From Mycolicibacterium helvum (GTDB taxonomy: Bacteria; Actinomycetota; Actinomycetes; Mycobacteriales; Mycobacteriaceae): a stretch of 64,000 nucleotides of DNA. The notes beneath the pieces are model-generated. The model was not told the origin of the DNA. It saw nothing but the letters and a program-made list of their open reading frames with translations, and made no database searches. The stretch is taken from assembly GCF_010731895.1 (NCBI RefSeq), contig NZ_AP022596.1, positions 868,001 to 932,000 of the forward strand. Reading direction: 5' to 3'. This document shows, piece by piece, positions 50,828 to 61,931 of the stretch; positions within the stretch are counted from its first letter, which is position 1, and each line of letters opens with the position of its first letter. Made by a program: the position numbers and the translations under genes.

Positions 50828-51424
50828 CTACCCCGGCTGGGCCGCACGACGATTCGGATCCAGCACGTCGACACCGTCGTCGAGCCATGCCTGGCGCATC
50901 GCATCGGCACCCTTGAGCCGTATCCACGCGGCCTCAGTCGGGGTGACGGGTACCGCTGCCAGAAAGCGAACCGGCTCCCGGGGCGCCTCCAACGGCAGGT
51001 CGGCGATGGCCGAATCACCAAGCAGCACAGCGGTGAACGCGGCACCATCCCACAGCGGCGCGGACAGGTCGATCAACGCATCGGCAACCAGAACGACGCC
51101 TTCGACAGCCGGCGTCGCCGCCACCACGGCCAGGCTGCGGGCCAACCCGGTGGTGGGGGTGGCGGCGCGCAGCGAGAGGACGACCTCGGCCCGCGGGCCG
51201 CGCAACGGGTCGGCCACGCCCGACGTCGGCTCAGTCATCGGGTGCCGTGAACACCCAAGTGTCACATAGTGAGCCACGCCGTCCGGGTTCGGCCCGAACC
51301 GCAACACTTCGAGACGTTCGAGACCCAGGAAGGTCACACTCGCCGAATCCGGCTCGGCTTCGATCCCGGCCTCGGTGAAGTGGCCGCGCACGTGAGCGCG
51401 GACCGGATCCAGGGGCTGGCTCAC
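50828..51424 (-). CDS. Suppressor-of-fused (SUFU) domain protein
   Basis: 198-residue soluble protein with the bacterial SUFU fold: VLRFGPNPDGVAHYVTLGCSRHPM near residue 40, AEVVLSLRA near 80, and FLAAVPVTPTEAAWIRLKGADAMRQAW near 150. Bacterial SUFU proteins occur as immunity or regulatory partners; no enzymatic role is known. Its GTG start is the first base after the sugC TAA stop, so it is the last gene of the lpqY-sugABC operon. The role in trehalose uptake, if any, is unknown. I know of no M. tuberculosis counterpart here. Confidence 0.82.
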   Translation of the reverse strand: MSQPLDPVRAHVRGHFTEAGIEAEPDSASVTFLGLERLEVLRFGPNPDGVAHYVTLGCSRHPMTEPTSGVADPLRGPRAEVVLSLRAATPTTGLARSLAVVAATPAVEGVVLVADALIDLSAPLWDGAAFTAVLLGDSAIADLPLEAPREPVRFLAAVPVTPTEAAWIRLKGADAMRQAWLDDGVDVLDPNRRAAQPG

Positions 51425-52597
51425 TTAGACCGACGGCGGGATCGTCAGGTTCACACCACTGTCAGCGTCGAAGATGTGCAACTTGGTGGTGTCGAACGCC
51501 AACTCGATGGTTTGCCCGATGGCGACCTTCGACTCCGCGGAAAGTCTTGCCACGAACTCGTTCTCGCCGGCACCGGTCTCCGAGGCCAACTCCGCCAGCT
51601 GCGCAGACTTGGCGCCGTCGCCAGAGGTCGTGAAGTACACGTACTTGTCGGCCCCCAGCGACTCGACCAGGTCGACCTTCACCTCAAAGGTCAACGCACG
51701 GATGCGCTCGTAGGCGTCGAGCAACGCGGCGTCTTCGAAGTTCTCGGGGCGCACCCCGACAATGACGTTGGCCGGCTTGGGATGCCGAGCGACCACGTCC
51801 TGGATCGCCTGTCCCAACGTCACCTCACCGAACGGCAGCTGCAACCCCATATCGGTGAGCGTGGCCGGGAAGAAATTCATCGCGGGCGAGCCGATGAACC
51901 CGGCGACGAACAGGTTCGCCGGCCGCTCGTAGAGCTCCTCGGGGGTGCCGATCTGCTGTGCCTGCCCGGCACGCAGCACCACGACCCGATCACCGAGCGT
52001 CATCGCCTCGGTCTGATCGTGGGTGACGTAGACGGTGGTGGTGCCCAGCCGGTTCTGCAACCGGGCAATCTCACCGCGCATCTGGACGCGCAACTTGGCG
52101 TCCAGGTTGCTCAACGGCTCGTCCATCAAGAACGCCTTGGGCTGGCGCACGATCGCGCGGCCCATCGCCACCCGCTGGCGCTGCCCGCCGGACAACTGCG
52201 AAGGCTTGCGGTCGAGAAGTTCGGACAGATCAAGAATTTTCGCCGTCTCCTCGACCTTCTGGGCGATCTCGGCCTTGCTCAGCTTGGCCAGCGTCAGCGG
52301 GAAGGCGATGTTCTGCCGAACCGTCATATGCGGGTAGAGCGCGTAGGACTGGAAGACCATCGCAATGTCGCGGTCGCGGGGCGCCTTCTCGTTGACCCGG
52401 CTGCCGCCGATACGCAGCTCCCCGGAACTGATCTCTTCGAGCCCGGCGATCATGTTCAGTGTGGTCGACTTGCCGCAGCCGGACGGGCCGACCAGGATGA
52501 CGAACTCGCCGTCGGCGATCGTCAGGCTGAGGTCCTTCACGGCGATTGCGCCGTCCGGGTAACTCTTGGTGACATGGTCCAGAACGATCTCGGCCAT
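51425..52597 (-). CDS. sugC: Trehalose ABC importer ATPase SugC
   Basis: 390-residue MalK-type ATPase. Walker A VGPSGCGKST near residue 38, signature LSGGQRQRVAMGRAI near 135, Walker B FLMDEPLSNLDAKLR near 155, switch His in YVTHDQ near 190, and a C-terminal regulatory OB domain that ends the protein. It powers LpqY-SugABC, which recycles trehalose released when mycolates are transferred. ATG 52597 is the right start; a longer frame to 52951 is antisense-like sequence through sugB. The sugB stop is 11 nt upstream. Confidence 0.96.
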   Translation of the reverse strand: MAEIVLDHVTKSYPDGAIAVKDLSLTIADGEFVILVGPSGCGKSTTLNMIAGLEEISSGELRIGGSRVNEKAPRDRDIAMVFQSYALYPHMTVRQNIAFPLTLAKLSKAEIAQKVEETAKILDLSELLDRKPSQLSGGQRQRVAMGRAIVRQPKAFLMDEPLSNLDAKLRVQMRGEIARLQNRLGTTTVYVTHDQTEAMTLGDRVVVLRAGQAQQIGTPEELYERPANLFVAGFIGSPAMNFFPATLTDMGLQLPFGEVTLGQAIQDVVARHPKPANVIVGVRPENFEDAALLDAYERIRALTFEVKVDLVESLGADKYVYFTTSGDGAKSAQLAELASETGAGENEFVARLSAESKVAIGQTIELAFDTTKLHIFDADSGVNLTIPPSV

Positions 52598-52608
52598 CGA
52601 AAACCTCG

Positions 52609-53445
52609 CTACCCCTTCACCGCGCCGGACGTCAGCCCGGCGACGATCCGTCGTTGGAAGATGAGAACGAACACGATGATCGGCACCGTGATCACCATCG
52701 CGCCCGCGGCGATCGAGCCGGTCGGCTCCTCGAATTGCGAGCTGCCGGTGAAGTTCGCAATGGCCACCGGCGCGGTGATCGCGGCGTTGGTGGCCGTCAG
52801 CGACAGCGCCAGCAGCAAGTCGTTCCAGGCGAAGATGAACACCAGGATGGCCGCCGTCACGATGCCCGGCGCAGCCAGTGGTGCGATCACCCGGCGGAAC
52901 GCTTGAGCCGGTGTCGCGCCATCCATCTTGGCGGCCTTCTCCAGATCCCAAGGGATCTCCCGGAAGAACGCCGACAGGGTATAAATCGCCAGTGGCAGCG
53001 CGAACGTGATGTAGGGGATGATCAGCCCCGGCCAGGTGTCGAACAATCCGAGCCGGCGTTCAATGTTGAACAGTGGCGTCACCAGTGAGATCTGGGGGAA
53101 CATCGCGATCAGCAGTGCCGCCCCGATGAGCGCCTTCTTGCCCGTGAACTCCAGCCGGGCTACGGCGTAGGCCGCCATCCCGCCGATGACGACCGCGATC
53201 ACCGTGGTGATGAGGCCGATGCCGATCGAGTTGATCAGCGCGGAGCTGAATGCGTCGCCCTTGAAGATGCCCTTGTAATTGTCGAAGGTGATCTGCGACG
53301 GGATCAGCTTGCCGTCCTTGACGGTTGACGTGGGCTTGAGTGACAGGCTCAGGATCCACAACACCGGGAAGAGCGCGTAGACCACCACAAGGGCATCAAT
53401 GATGACCCAGCTCGCCGCCCGCCGGGCGCCAACCCGCTCAGACAT
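52609..53445 (-). CDS. sugB: Trehalose ABC importer permease SugB
   Basis: 278-residue integral membrane permease (MalG type) with six hydrophobic segments. The EAA coupling motif is [27 protein letters not shown] near residue 180, which contacts the SugC ATPase. The first helix is [24 protein letters not shown] and the C-terminus is cytoplasmic ([16 protein letters not shown]). The start is directly after the sugA stop (no gap) and the stop is 11 nt before sugC. Works as a heterodimer with SugA. Confidence 0.95.
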   Translation of the reverse strand: MSERVGARRAASWVIIDALVVVYALFPVLWILSLSLKPTSTVKDGKLIPSQITFDNYKGIFKGDAFSSALINSIGIGLITTVIAVVIGGMAAYAVARLEFTGKKALIGAALLIAMFPQISLVTPLFNIERRLGLFDTWPGLIIPYITFALPLAIYTLSAFFREIPWDLEKAAKMDGATPAQAFRRVIAPLAAPGIVTAAILVFIFAWNDLLLALSLTATNAAITAPVAIANFTGSSQFEEPTGSIAAGAMVITVPIIVFVLIFQRRIVAGLTSGAVKG

Positions 53446-55841
<2,396 letters not shown>

Positions 55842-55922
55842 TCACGACAGGGCATTACCCCGCGGCCAAACCGTAGAACCCCTGCGGCGTGATACGCAAC
55901 ACTCCCACGCCGTGTGCCTCGA

Positions 55923-55959
55923 AATCGTGACCCCCTGGGCGACGACGCGGGTCACGATT
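55923..55959 (-). terminator. Hairpin terminator of the Rv1234 homologue
   Basis: AATCGTGACCC (55923-55933) and GGGTCACGATT (55949-55959) are a perfect 11-bp inverted repeat with a 15-nt loop. It begins 7 nt after the stop of the upstream minus-strand gene and insulates it from lpqY. There is no clear U-tract. Confidence 0.6.
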
Positions 55960-55966
55960 GGCGGGT

Positions 55967-56485
55967 CTAAATCGTCAAGCGCGCCAGCATGTCCCGCGCC
56001 TTCTCGGCGCTCTGCGGATCACACAGCACGTCGTATCGGCCCGCCACCAACTGCATGGTCGAACTGAAATCCCTTGTGCCACGGGCCATCGCATATGGAA
56101 CAGCTGATGTGATCAGTCCGAAGATCACGCCTGCGACCACACCGGTGATCAGCGATGCCCACGGGTTAGGGCTGAAGAACCCCAGCACCAGGCCGATGAA
56201 GATGCCCAGCCAGGCGCCGGTGATCACCCCGCCGCCGAGCACTTTGGGCCAGGACAGCCGGCCCGTGACCCGCTCGACCTGCATCAAATCGACACCGACG
56301 ATGGTCACCTGTTGCACGGGGAACTGCTCGTCGGACAGATAGTCGACGGCCTTTTGGGCCTCGGCGTAGGTGGGATAGGAACCGATCGGCCAGCCCTTGG
56401 GCGGGGTCGGCAGGCTCACCGGACCGCGACGGGACCCGGCGGACGCTCCGCCGGGGTTCTGACCGGGCGGGAAGGGGCTGGTCAT
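55967..56485 (-). CDS. General stress protein 17M-like membrane protein (Rv1234 homologue)
   Basis: 172 residues. A Pro/Gly-rich N-terminus (about 1-30) precedes a YflT/GSP17M-type domain: PIGSYPTYAEAQKAVDYLSDEQFPVQQVTIVGVDLMQVERVTG (34-75). Two hydrophobic segments follow (GVITGAWLGIFIGLVLGFF and LITGVVAGVIFGLITSAVPYA), and then a soluble end with AGRYDVLCDPQSAEKARDML. The family is stress-linked in Bacillus, but its molecular role is unknown. Divergent from the DUF4190 genes. Ends just before a strong hairpin. Confidence 0.82.
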   Translation of the reverse strand: MTSPFPPGQNPGGASAGSRRGPVSLPTPPKGWPIGSYPTYAEAQKAVDYLSDEQFPVQQVTIVGVDLMQVERVTGRLSWPKVLGGGVITGAWLGIFIGLVLGFFSPNPWASLITGVVAGVIFGLITSAVPYAMARGTRDFSSTMQLVAGRYDVLCDPQSAEKARDMLARLTI

Positions 56486-56623
56486 ATCTGCTCATTCTCC
56501 TGTCGTGCGCGCCGTTTGTCGCGTCGTGCCTGCCCGCGGCAGGCGGTCCTATGCCTGCTCAACGTGCCGCGGCAGGCGATGGTGCCCCACGACGAGTCAG
56601 TCTCGGGCCACCTGCACATACGC

Positions 56624-56629
56624 TAGGTT
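56624..56629 (+). promoter_or_regulatory. Leaderless -10 element of the DUF4190 pair
   Basis: TAGGTT ends 7 nt before ATG 56637. An alternative TACGCT lies five bases upstream (56619-56624). No Shine-Dalgarno is present. Confidence 0.4.
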
Positions 56630-56636
56630 GATCAGC

Positions 56637-57227
56637 ATGACAGCTTCCGGCGGCGACTCCGGCGAAAAGGCGCAGAACGCGGCCGATCAGAGCCCTTCGG
56701 AAGGGACCTACGAAGCGCCGGCGATCGAGCACAGCACACCGCCTGCCGGCGGTGAGGCCGCTCCGTCGGGGTACGAGCCGTCCCCGCCTGCCTACGAAGC
56801 CCCGAGCGTGTACCCACCGCCGTCGGGCTACCCCGCGCCCAGCTATCCGCCGCCGGCCCCCGGGGGTTACGGGGCACCAGGCTATTCCGAGCCGGCACCG
56901 TACTACCCGGGCTACCCGGGTCCGCAAGGCGCAGCGACCTATCCGCCGCCGCCTCCGCAATACGGCGGGGCACCCGTCCCGGGCGGTTACGGGTATCCGG
57001 CTGCACAACCGGGAACCAACACCTTGGCGATCTCGTCGCTGGTGGCCTCTGTCGTGGGCGTGTTGTGCGGCATCGGCGCAATCGTCGGAATCGTGCTCGG
57101 CGTCATTGCCCTCAACCAGATCAAGCAATCCCGTGAGGGCGGCTACGGCCTGGCGGTCGCGGGGATCGTGGTGGGCGCCGCAACGGTGGTCCTCAACATC
57201 ATCTGGTTGAGCTTCGTGTGGAGCTGA
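56637..57227 (+). CDS. Proline/tyrosine-rich DUF4190 membrane protein (Rv1233c homologue)
   Basis: 196 residues. A long disordered N-terminus (about 1-125) is rich in Pro, Tyr and Gly, with repeated YPPP, GYP and PGGYG units. Two membrane helices follow (AISSLVASVVGVLCGIGAIVGIVLGVIALNQIK and GYGLAVAGIVVGAATVVLNIIWL), which form the DUF4190 domain. Such proteins may sit near the pole or septum and self-associate through the tail; that is inference. ATG 56637 lies 7 nt after TAGGTT; the frame is open upstream but without a start that fits. Followed after 4 nt by a homologous gene. Confidence 0.82.
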   Translation: MTASGGDSGEKAQNAADQSPSEGTYEAPAIEHSTPPAGGEAAPSGYEPSPPAYEAPSVYPPPSGYPAPSYPPPAPGGYGAPGYSEPAPYYPGYPGPQGAATYPPPPPQYGGAPVPGGYGYPAAQPGTNTLAISSLVASVVGVLCGIGAIVGIVLGVIALNQIKQSREGGYGLAVAGIVVGAATVVLNIIWLSFVWS

Positions 57228-57231
57228 CCCG

Positions 57232-57696
57232 ATGACCAATCCCCCACTCCCCGAAGGCACACCGCCGCCCACCGATCCCTACACCCCGGTCGACTATCCG
57301 GCGCACTACCCACAGCAGCCGCCGCCGGTATACCCGTCGCCGTATCCGCCTCCGACCGGTTTTGGATACCCGCCGCCGGGCTACCCTCCGCCGGGATACT
57401 GCGGTTACCCCGCAGATCCCTACGATCCGTACCGGCCCACCAAACCGCCGGGCACCAACGGCAAGGCCATTGCCGCGCTGGTGAGCTCGGTGGCCGGTCT
57501 AGCGTGCTGCTTTCCCGCGATCGCCGGGCTCATTCTTGGGATCATCGCGATGCGCGAAACCAAGCGCACCGGCCAGGACGGCTACGGACTCGCGCTCGCC
57601 GGCACGATCGTCGGTGGCCTCGTCATAGCCGGCGGCGTGCTCTATGTCCTGTTCTTCATCATCATGGCCGCCAACTCCGCGTCGTACGCGACGTAG
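57232..57696 (+). CDS. Proline-rich DUF4190 membrane protein, second copy
   Basis: 154 residues, the same architecture as the upstream gene: a short PPPVYPSPYPPPTGFGYPPPG-rich tail with a single Cys, then two hydrophobic helices (KAIAALVSSVAGLACCFPAIAGLILGIIAMRE and GYGLALAGTIVGGLVIAGGVLYVLFFII). It is 4 nt downstream, so it is co-transcribed and likely arose by duplication. It converges on the CitE-like gene, with 6 nt between stops. Confidence 0.8.
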   Translation: MTNPPLPEGTPPPTDPYTPVDYPAHYPQQPPPVYPSPYPPPTGFGYPPPGYPPPGYCGYPADPYDPYRPTKPPGTNGKAIAALVSSVAGLACCFPAIAGLILGIIAMRETKRTGQDGYGLALAGTIVGGLVIAGGVLYVLFFIIMAANSASYAT

Positions 57697-57702
57697 CCGC
57701 GC

Positions 57703-58671
57703 CTAGGCGGGCGGCACAAACCGCTCGCCGTCGCGCGTCATACCGGCCGCCCGCCCCTTGCCTGCGATCACCAGCGCCATCTTGCGGCTGGCTTCGTCGA
57801 TCATCTCGTCGCCGAGCATCACCGCGCCACGGGCACCACCAGCCTTCGAGGTATGCCAGTCATACGCTTCGAGAATCAGCTCAGCACGGTCGTATTCGGC
57901 TTGGCGGGGACTGAAGATCTCATTGCCCGCCGCGATCTGATCGGGGTGCAGCACCCATTTGCCGTCGTACCCCAGCGCCGCGGCGCGCCCGGCCACCCGC
58001 CGGAACGCCGCCACGTCACGCACCTTCAGATACGGTCCGTCGACCGCCGCGAGCCCGTGCGCGCGCGCCGCCACCAGGATGGTCATCAGCACGTGGTGGT
58101 AGGCATCGCCGACGTCGTAGCCCTCGGGCTGCTCGCCCACCACCAGGGTGCGCATGTTGAGGCTGGCCATCAGATCGGCCGGACCGAGCACCAGCGCCTG
58201 AACCCGTGGCGAAGCCGCAATCGCGTCGATGTTGGTCAGCCCCTTGGCATCTTCGATCTGCGCATCGATCCCGATCTGCCCGAGCGGCAATCCGTGCGTC
58301 AGCTCCAGCTGGGTCAGCAACAGATCCAGTGCATGGACGTGGCTGGCGTCGGTCACCTTCGGCAACACGATCACGTCAAGGTGGCCGTCGCGCGCGGACG
58401 CGACCGCGGAAACCACATCGATCACATCGGCATGCGTCCACGGTGTGGTCCAGTCGTTGACCCGCACACCGCGCAACTGGCCCGCCCAACCCGGGCTTGC
58501 CAGCGCCGCACCCACCTGTGTGCGGGCCTGCGCCTTGGCATCTGGTGCCACCGCGTCCTCCAGGTCGAGGAACACTTCGTCGGCAGGAAGACCCTTGGCC
58601 TTCTCGATCATCTTGAGATTGCTGCCCGGAACTGACAGGCACGTTCGACGGGGTCGGTAGGCGTTCTCCAC
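57703..58671 (-). CDS. CitE-like CoA-ester lyase (HpcH/HpaI superfamily)
   Basis: 322-residue TIM-barrel lyase of the citrate lyase beta/malyl-CoA lyase type. Seen: RTCLSVPGSNLKMIEKAKGLPADEVFLDLEDAVAPDAKAQAR (metal Glu/Asp near residue 45), VRVNDWTTPWTHAD near 85, IDAQIEDAKGL near 155, VLGPADLMASLNMR near 180 and GYDGKWVLHPDQI near 265. It cleaves or forms a 3-hydroxyacyl- or malyl-CoA-like substrate; without citrate lyase partners it is not part of citrate lyase. GTG 58671 has AGGAG upstream, and the longer open frame overlaps the divergent gene's antisense. It is divergent from the CBS protein. Confidence 0.86.
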   Translation of the reverse strand: MENAYRPRRTCLSVPGSNLKMIEKAKGLPADEVFLDLEDAVAPDAKAQARTQVGAALASPGWAGQLRGVRVNDWTTPWTHADVIDVVSAVASARDGHLDVIVLPKVTDASHVHALDLLLTQLELTHGLPLGQIGIDAQIEDAKGLTNIDAIAASPRVQALVLGPADLMASLNMRTLVVGEQPEGYDVGDAYHHVLMTILVAARAHGLAAVDGPYLKVRDVAAFRRVAGRAAALGYDGKWVLHPDQIAAGNEIFSPRQAEYDRAELILEAYDWHTSKAGGARGAVMLGDEMIDEASRKMALVIAGKGRAAGMTRDGERFVPPA

Positions 58672-58682
58672 GCTTACACTCC

Positions 58683-58688
58683 TACCCT
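58683..58688 (+). promoter_or_regulatory. Leaderless -10 element of the MgtE-N/CBS gene
   Basis: TACCCT ends 7 nt before ATG 58696, with no Shine-Dalgarno between. It overlaps the minus-strand ribosome site region of the CitE-like gene. Confidence 0.45.
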
Positions 58689-58695
58689 TTGAGTC

Positions 58696-60003
58696 ATGGC
58701 GTCGATGAACAGGGTCTATGCGGCGCGACTGGCCGGGCTGGTCGTGCTCGGGCCGGACGGAGAATCCCTCGGCCGGGTTCGTGACGTCGTGATCAGTATG
58801 AGCATCGTCCGCCACCAACCGCGTGTTCTCGGCCTGGTGGTCGAATTGCTCACCCGGCGAAGGATTTTCGTTCCCATCCTGCGGGTCACTGCCATCGAGC
58901 CGAATGCGGTCACACTCAACACCGGCAATGTGTCGCTGCGCCGTTTCTCGCAGCGCCCCGGCGAGGTCCTGGTGCTCGGCCAGGTTCTGGACAGCAGGGT
59001 CCGGGTTAACGACCCCGAGTTGCCGCAGATCGCCGGCGTGGACGTGATCGTCGTCGATCTGGGCATCGAGCAGAGCCGGGTCCGGGATTGGGTGGTCACC
59101 CGCGTGGCGGTGCGCAGTCTGCGTCGGCTGGGCCGGCGTTCGACGGTCCAGGTGGTGGACTGGGACAACGTGGCCGGCCTGACCCCGTCCGCGCTGGCGA
59201 TGCCCGGCCAGGGGGTGGCCCAGCTGCTGCACCAGTTCGAAGGCCGACGTCCGATCGAGGTGGCCGATGCGATCCGCGATCTACCGGACAAACGCCGCAC
59301 CGAGGTGATCAACGCACTCGATGACGAGCGGCTGGCCGACATCCTTCAGGAACTACCCGAGGACTACCAGAGCATGCTGCTGTTCCAGCTGGACACCGAG
59401 CGGGCAGCCGACGTGCTGGAGGCCATGGAACCCGATGACGCGGCCGACCTGCTCGGTGTGCTGAATCCGACCGAGGCCGAGGTGCTGCTGCGCCGAATGG
59501 ATCCCGAGGACTCCGAACCGGTCCGACGGTTGTTGAGCCACTCACCCGACACGGCGGGTGGTCTGATGACCTCCGATCCGGTGGTGCTCGCACCGGACAC
59601 CACGGTCGCTGAGGCGCTGGCGCGGGTGCGTGATCCCGATCTGACGCCGGCGCTCGCGTCGCTGGTGTTTGTCGTACGCCCGCCGACAGCCACCCCCACC
59701 GGCCGCTACCTGGGCTGTGTGCACCTACAGGCACTGCTGCGTGAACCGCCAGCCAACCTGGTCAGCGGCATCGTCGACTCCGATCTGCCGAGCCTGGCCC
59801 CCGGCACCTCGCTGACCGGGGTGACGCGGTACTTCGCCGCCTACAACTTGGTCTGCGGTCCGGTCGTCGACGAGCAGAGCCACCTGTTGGGCGCGGTGTC
59901 TGTCGACGATGTGCTCGACCATCTGCTGCCCGACGACTGGCGGGAGAGCTTCGAGGATCCGCAGCCGTCCCACCAGGCGACCAGCGCAGAGGGGACGTTA
60001 TGA
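58696..60003 (+). CDS. MgtE-N and CBS domain protein without a channel (Rv1232c homologue)
   Basis: 435-residue soluble protein. Residues 1-65 and about 100-160 look like two PRC-barrel-like units (GPDGESLGRVRDVVISM). Residues 185-290 are an MgtE N-terminal superhelical domain (DAIRDLPDKRRTEVINALDDERLADILQELPEDYQSMLLFQL...), and residues 300-415 a CBS pair with MTSDPVVLAPDTTVAEALARVR. The MgtE membrane channel is absent, so it may sense Mg2+ or nucleotides for another protein. It matches Rv1232c. Its end overlaps the DUF1003 gene by ATGA, a common pairing in actinobacteria. Confidence 0.88.
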   Translation: MASMNRVYAARLAGLVVLGPDGESLGRVRDVVISMSIVRHQPRVLGLVVELLTRRRIFVPILRVTAIEPNAVTLNTGNVSLRRFSQRPGEVLVLGQVLDSRVRVNDPELPQIAGVDVIVVDLGIEQSRVRDWVVTRVAVRSLRRLGRRSTVQVVDWDNVAGLTPSALAMPGQGVAQLLHQFEGRRPIEVADAIRDLPDKRRTEVINALDDERLADILQELPEDYQSMLLFQLDTERAADVLEAMEPDDAADLLGVLNPTEAEVLLRRMDPEDSEPVRRLLSHSPDTAGGLMTSDPVVLAPDTTVAEALARVRDPDLTPALASLVFVVRPPTATPTGRYLGCVHLQALLREPPANLVSGIVDSDLPSLAPGTSLTGVTRYFAAYNLVCGPVVDEQSHLLGAVSVDDVLDHLLPDDWRESFEDPQPSHQATSAEGTL

Positions 60004-60539
60004 GCGACCCGCGTCAGCGGCTCGACACCCCCCGCACCTCGCGGCGGCCGGTTTTCAACCTCGACCCCGAGGCGGTCGGCCGGTTCAGCGAGTCGATCGC
60101 CCGCTTCCTGGGCACCGGGCGCTATCTGGCCTGGCAGACGATCCTCGTCATCGTCTGGATCGCCCTGAACCTGTTCGCGGTGCGCTGGCAGTGGGACCCC
60201 TATCCGTTCATCTTGCTGAACCTGGCGTTCTCCACCCAGGCCGCCTACGCGGCGCCGCTGATCCTGCTGGCGCAGAACCGGCAGGAGAACCGGGACCGGG
60301 TCTCGCTCGAGGAAGACCGCCGGCGCTCCGAGCAGACGAAGGCCGACACCGAATTCCTGGCCCGTGAGCTCGCATCGCTGCGGTTGGCGGTCGGCGAGGT
60401 GGCCACCCGCGATTACCTGCGCCGCGAGCTCGAAGAGCTGCGCGAGTTGCTGGAATCACTGCAAGCCGATAACGGGGCCAGGGTCAAAAAGGACAAGCCC
60501 AAGAAAATCAGAGCGACAATCGACGAGGCCAGCTCGTAA
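60000..60539 (+). CDS. DUF1003 membrane protein (Rv1231c homologue)
   Basis: 179 residues. Two membrane helices (LAWQTILVIVWIALNLFAV and YPFILLNLAFSTQAAYAAPLILLAQNRQ, near 40-90) form the DUF1003 core. A long charged coiled coil follows (EEDRRRSEQTKADTEFLARELASLRLAVGEVATRDYLRRELEELRELLESL, about 100-155), ending in a basic tail. It is coupled to the MgtE-N/CBS gene, so the two may form one membrane-linked sensor or transport complex. Matches Rv1231c. Function unknown. Confidence 0.85.
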   Translation: MSDPRQRLDTPRTSRRPVFNLDPEAVGRFSESIARFLGTGRYLAWQTILVIVWIALNLFAVRWQWDPYPFILLNLAFSTQAAYAAPLILLAQNRQENRDRVSLEEDRRRSEQTKADTEFLARELASLRLAVGEVATRDYLRRELEELRELLESLQADNGARVKKDKPKKIRATIDEASS

Positions 60540-60566
60540 CCAAGGTGACCAATGGATACCACTGGG

Positions 60567-60599
60567 GTCACAAAGGTATGTATGGTGACTTCGTTCACA
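60567..60599 (+). promoter_or_regulatory. GTCACA/GTGAC elements before the transglycosylase gene
   Basis: GTCACA (60567-60572), GTGAC (60585-60589) and GTTCACA (60593-60599) cluster in the 91-bp gap before the lytic transglycosylase. They resemble the GTCACA half-sites of MtrA, the cell-cycle response regulator of cell wall genes. The match is partial. Confidence 0.3.
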
Positions 60600-60630
60600 G
60601 GGGCATGCTTTCTTTGTTGAGGACGGACGA

Positions 60631-61836
60631 GTGGGCATAGGAAACCGCGTCACCCGGATGGTGCGGAAACCTGCGTTCGGAATTGCTGTACTCACTCCTG
60701 TCGTCCTTGCCGGCGCCGTTGGCGCGGCCCCCGATTTTCCGCATCCGCCGGTCGTCGGCACCGAGGTCACCCCGCTGGCGGCGGTCTCGCCGCAGACCGA
60801 CACCTCGGGTGTAACCGTCGTCGCGCTGGCCAAGCAGCCAACCAACTTTCACTTCGCCGCGGCAACGCCGTCGGTGCCCCCGCCGGCCATCGTGGTCAGT
60901 TCCCCAGGATCCATGCGGATCCCGGCGGTGGCGCTGGCCGCCTACCGCAACGCCGAGCAGGCGATGGCCTCGACCGCGCCCGGCTGCGGACTGAGCTGGA
61001 ACCTGCTGGCGGGCATTGGCCGCATCGAGTCCGGGCACGCCAACGGCGGTGCCACCGACTCGCGAGGCACCGCGATCAACCCGATTTACGGCCCGACGCT
61101 GGACGGAAGCCTGTCCGGCAACGAGGTCATCGTCCAGACCGTCCAGGCCGGGCGGCCCGTCTACGCCCGAGCGATGGGACCCATGCAGTTCCTGCCGGGC
61201 ACCTGGTCGCGCTACGCCGCAGACGGCGACGGCGACGGTAAGGCCGACCCGCAGAACGTCTACGACGCGGCGCTGGCCGCGGCTCGCTACCTGTGCAGCG
61301 GCGGCCTGAACCTGCGCAATCAGTCGCAGGTGCTGACCGCAATCCTGCGGTACAACAACTCGATGGCCTACGCCCAGAACGTGCTGGGTTGGGCCGCCGC
61401 CTACGCCACCGGCGTCGAGCCGGTGAATCTGCCGCCGATCGTCGGACCGGCACCGGCCATCGGTGATGCGCACCTGGAGAACCCGGAAGGTTTGGGCCCT
61501 GGCTTGCCGCTCAATGCGATCGGCCTGCCGTCCACCGATCCGCTCACCCAGGTGCCGCTGATCAATCTCGGCAACTCCGAGACAGCCGGATCGCTGGCGC
61601 TGGGCCCGCTGCCGGGACCGGCAAGCGCGCTGCCGGGGCTGCCCTGCCAGGTGATCTGCCTGGGCACCCAAGCTCCACCACCACCGGTGACAGCCGAGGC
61701 CCTGCCCGAAGCTCCGCCGCCGTGGCAGCCGCCCTGGGCGTTGCCGCCCCCGCAGCCGGCACCCGAGCTCGCCCCGGAGGCTCCAGTGGCCCCGCTGCCT
61801 GCCGTTCACGGCGCGCTGCCCGGGCCGGCCAGCTAG
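60631..61836 (+). CDS. Secreted lytic murein transglycosylase (Rv1230c homologue)
   Basis: 401 residues. The N-terminal RVTRMVRKPAFGIAVLTPVVLAGAVGAAPD (about 6-35) is a signal peptide or anchor. The MltB-like domain (about 120-265) has the catalytic Glu E133 in LAGIGRIESGHANGG, MGPMQFLPGTWSRYAADGDGDGKADPQNVYDAALAAARYLC and LRYNNSMAYAQNVLGWAAAY. It would cleave peptidoglycan between MurNAc and GlcNAc. A Pro/Ala-rich C-terminal region follows (about 280-400). GTG start after GAGGACGGACGA. Gap to the previous gene carries possible MtrA sites. It matches Rv1230c. Confidence 0.88.
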   Translation: MGIGNRVTRMVRKPAFGIAVLTPVVLAGAVGAAPDFPHPPVVGTEVTPLAAVSPQTDTSGVTVVALAKQPTNFHFAAATPSVPPPAIVVSSPGSMRIPAVALAAYRNAEQAMASTAPGCGLSWNLLAGIGRIESGHANGGATDSRGTAINPIYGPTLDGSLSGNEVIVQTVQAGRPVYARAMGPMQFLPGTWSRYAADGDGDGKADPQNVYDAALAAARYLCSGGLNLRNQSQVLTAILRYNNSMAYAQNVLGWAAAYATGVEPVNLPPIVGPAPAIGDAHLENPEGLGPGLPLNAIGLPSTDPLTQVPLINLGNSETAGSLALGPLPGPASALPGLPCQVICLGTQAPPPPVTAEALPEAPPPWQPPWALPPPQPAPELAPEAPVAPLPAVHGALPGPAS

Positions 61837-61917
61837 CTTCTCGAAGCTCACCCCAGGAGCGCGCTCGCCGCCGGGCCGCAGCGTCGGCCAGCACAGCCGC
61901 CGGACAGTCAAAGCCGT

Positions 61918-61923
61918 TAGCGT
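61918..61923 (+). promoter_or_regulatory. Leaderless -10 element
   Basis: TAGCGT ends 8 nt before GTG 61932, with no ribosome site. Confidence 0.4.
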
Positions 61924-61931
61924 GAGCTGTT

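Noticed and set aside
52598..52951. N-terminal extension of sugC
   Set aside because: The extra 118 codons lie inside sugB in another frame; ATG 52597 gives the known SugC N-terminus.
56780..57420. Short repeated units of Pro-Tyr-Gly codons
   Set aside because: They are protein tail repeats of the two DUF4190 proteins, not a CRISPR or tandem repeat locus; unit length and spacing are irregular.
57703..58671. Citrate lyase beta subunit (CitE) of a citrate fermentation operon
   Set aside because: No citD, citF or citrate transporter genes adjoin, so only a CitE-like CoA-ester lyase is supported.
60540..60630. Possible c-di-AMP riboswitch before the cell wall hydrolase, as before rpfA in relatives
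   Set aside because: The gap is only 91 nt, too short for that riboswitch, and no conserved stems were seen.
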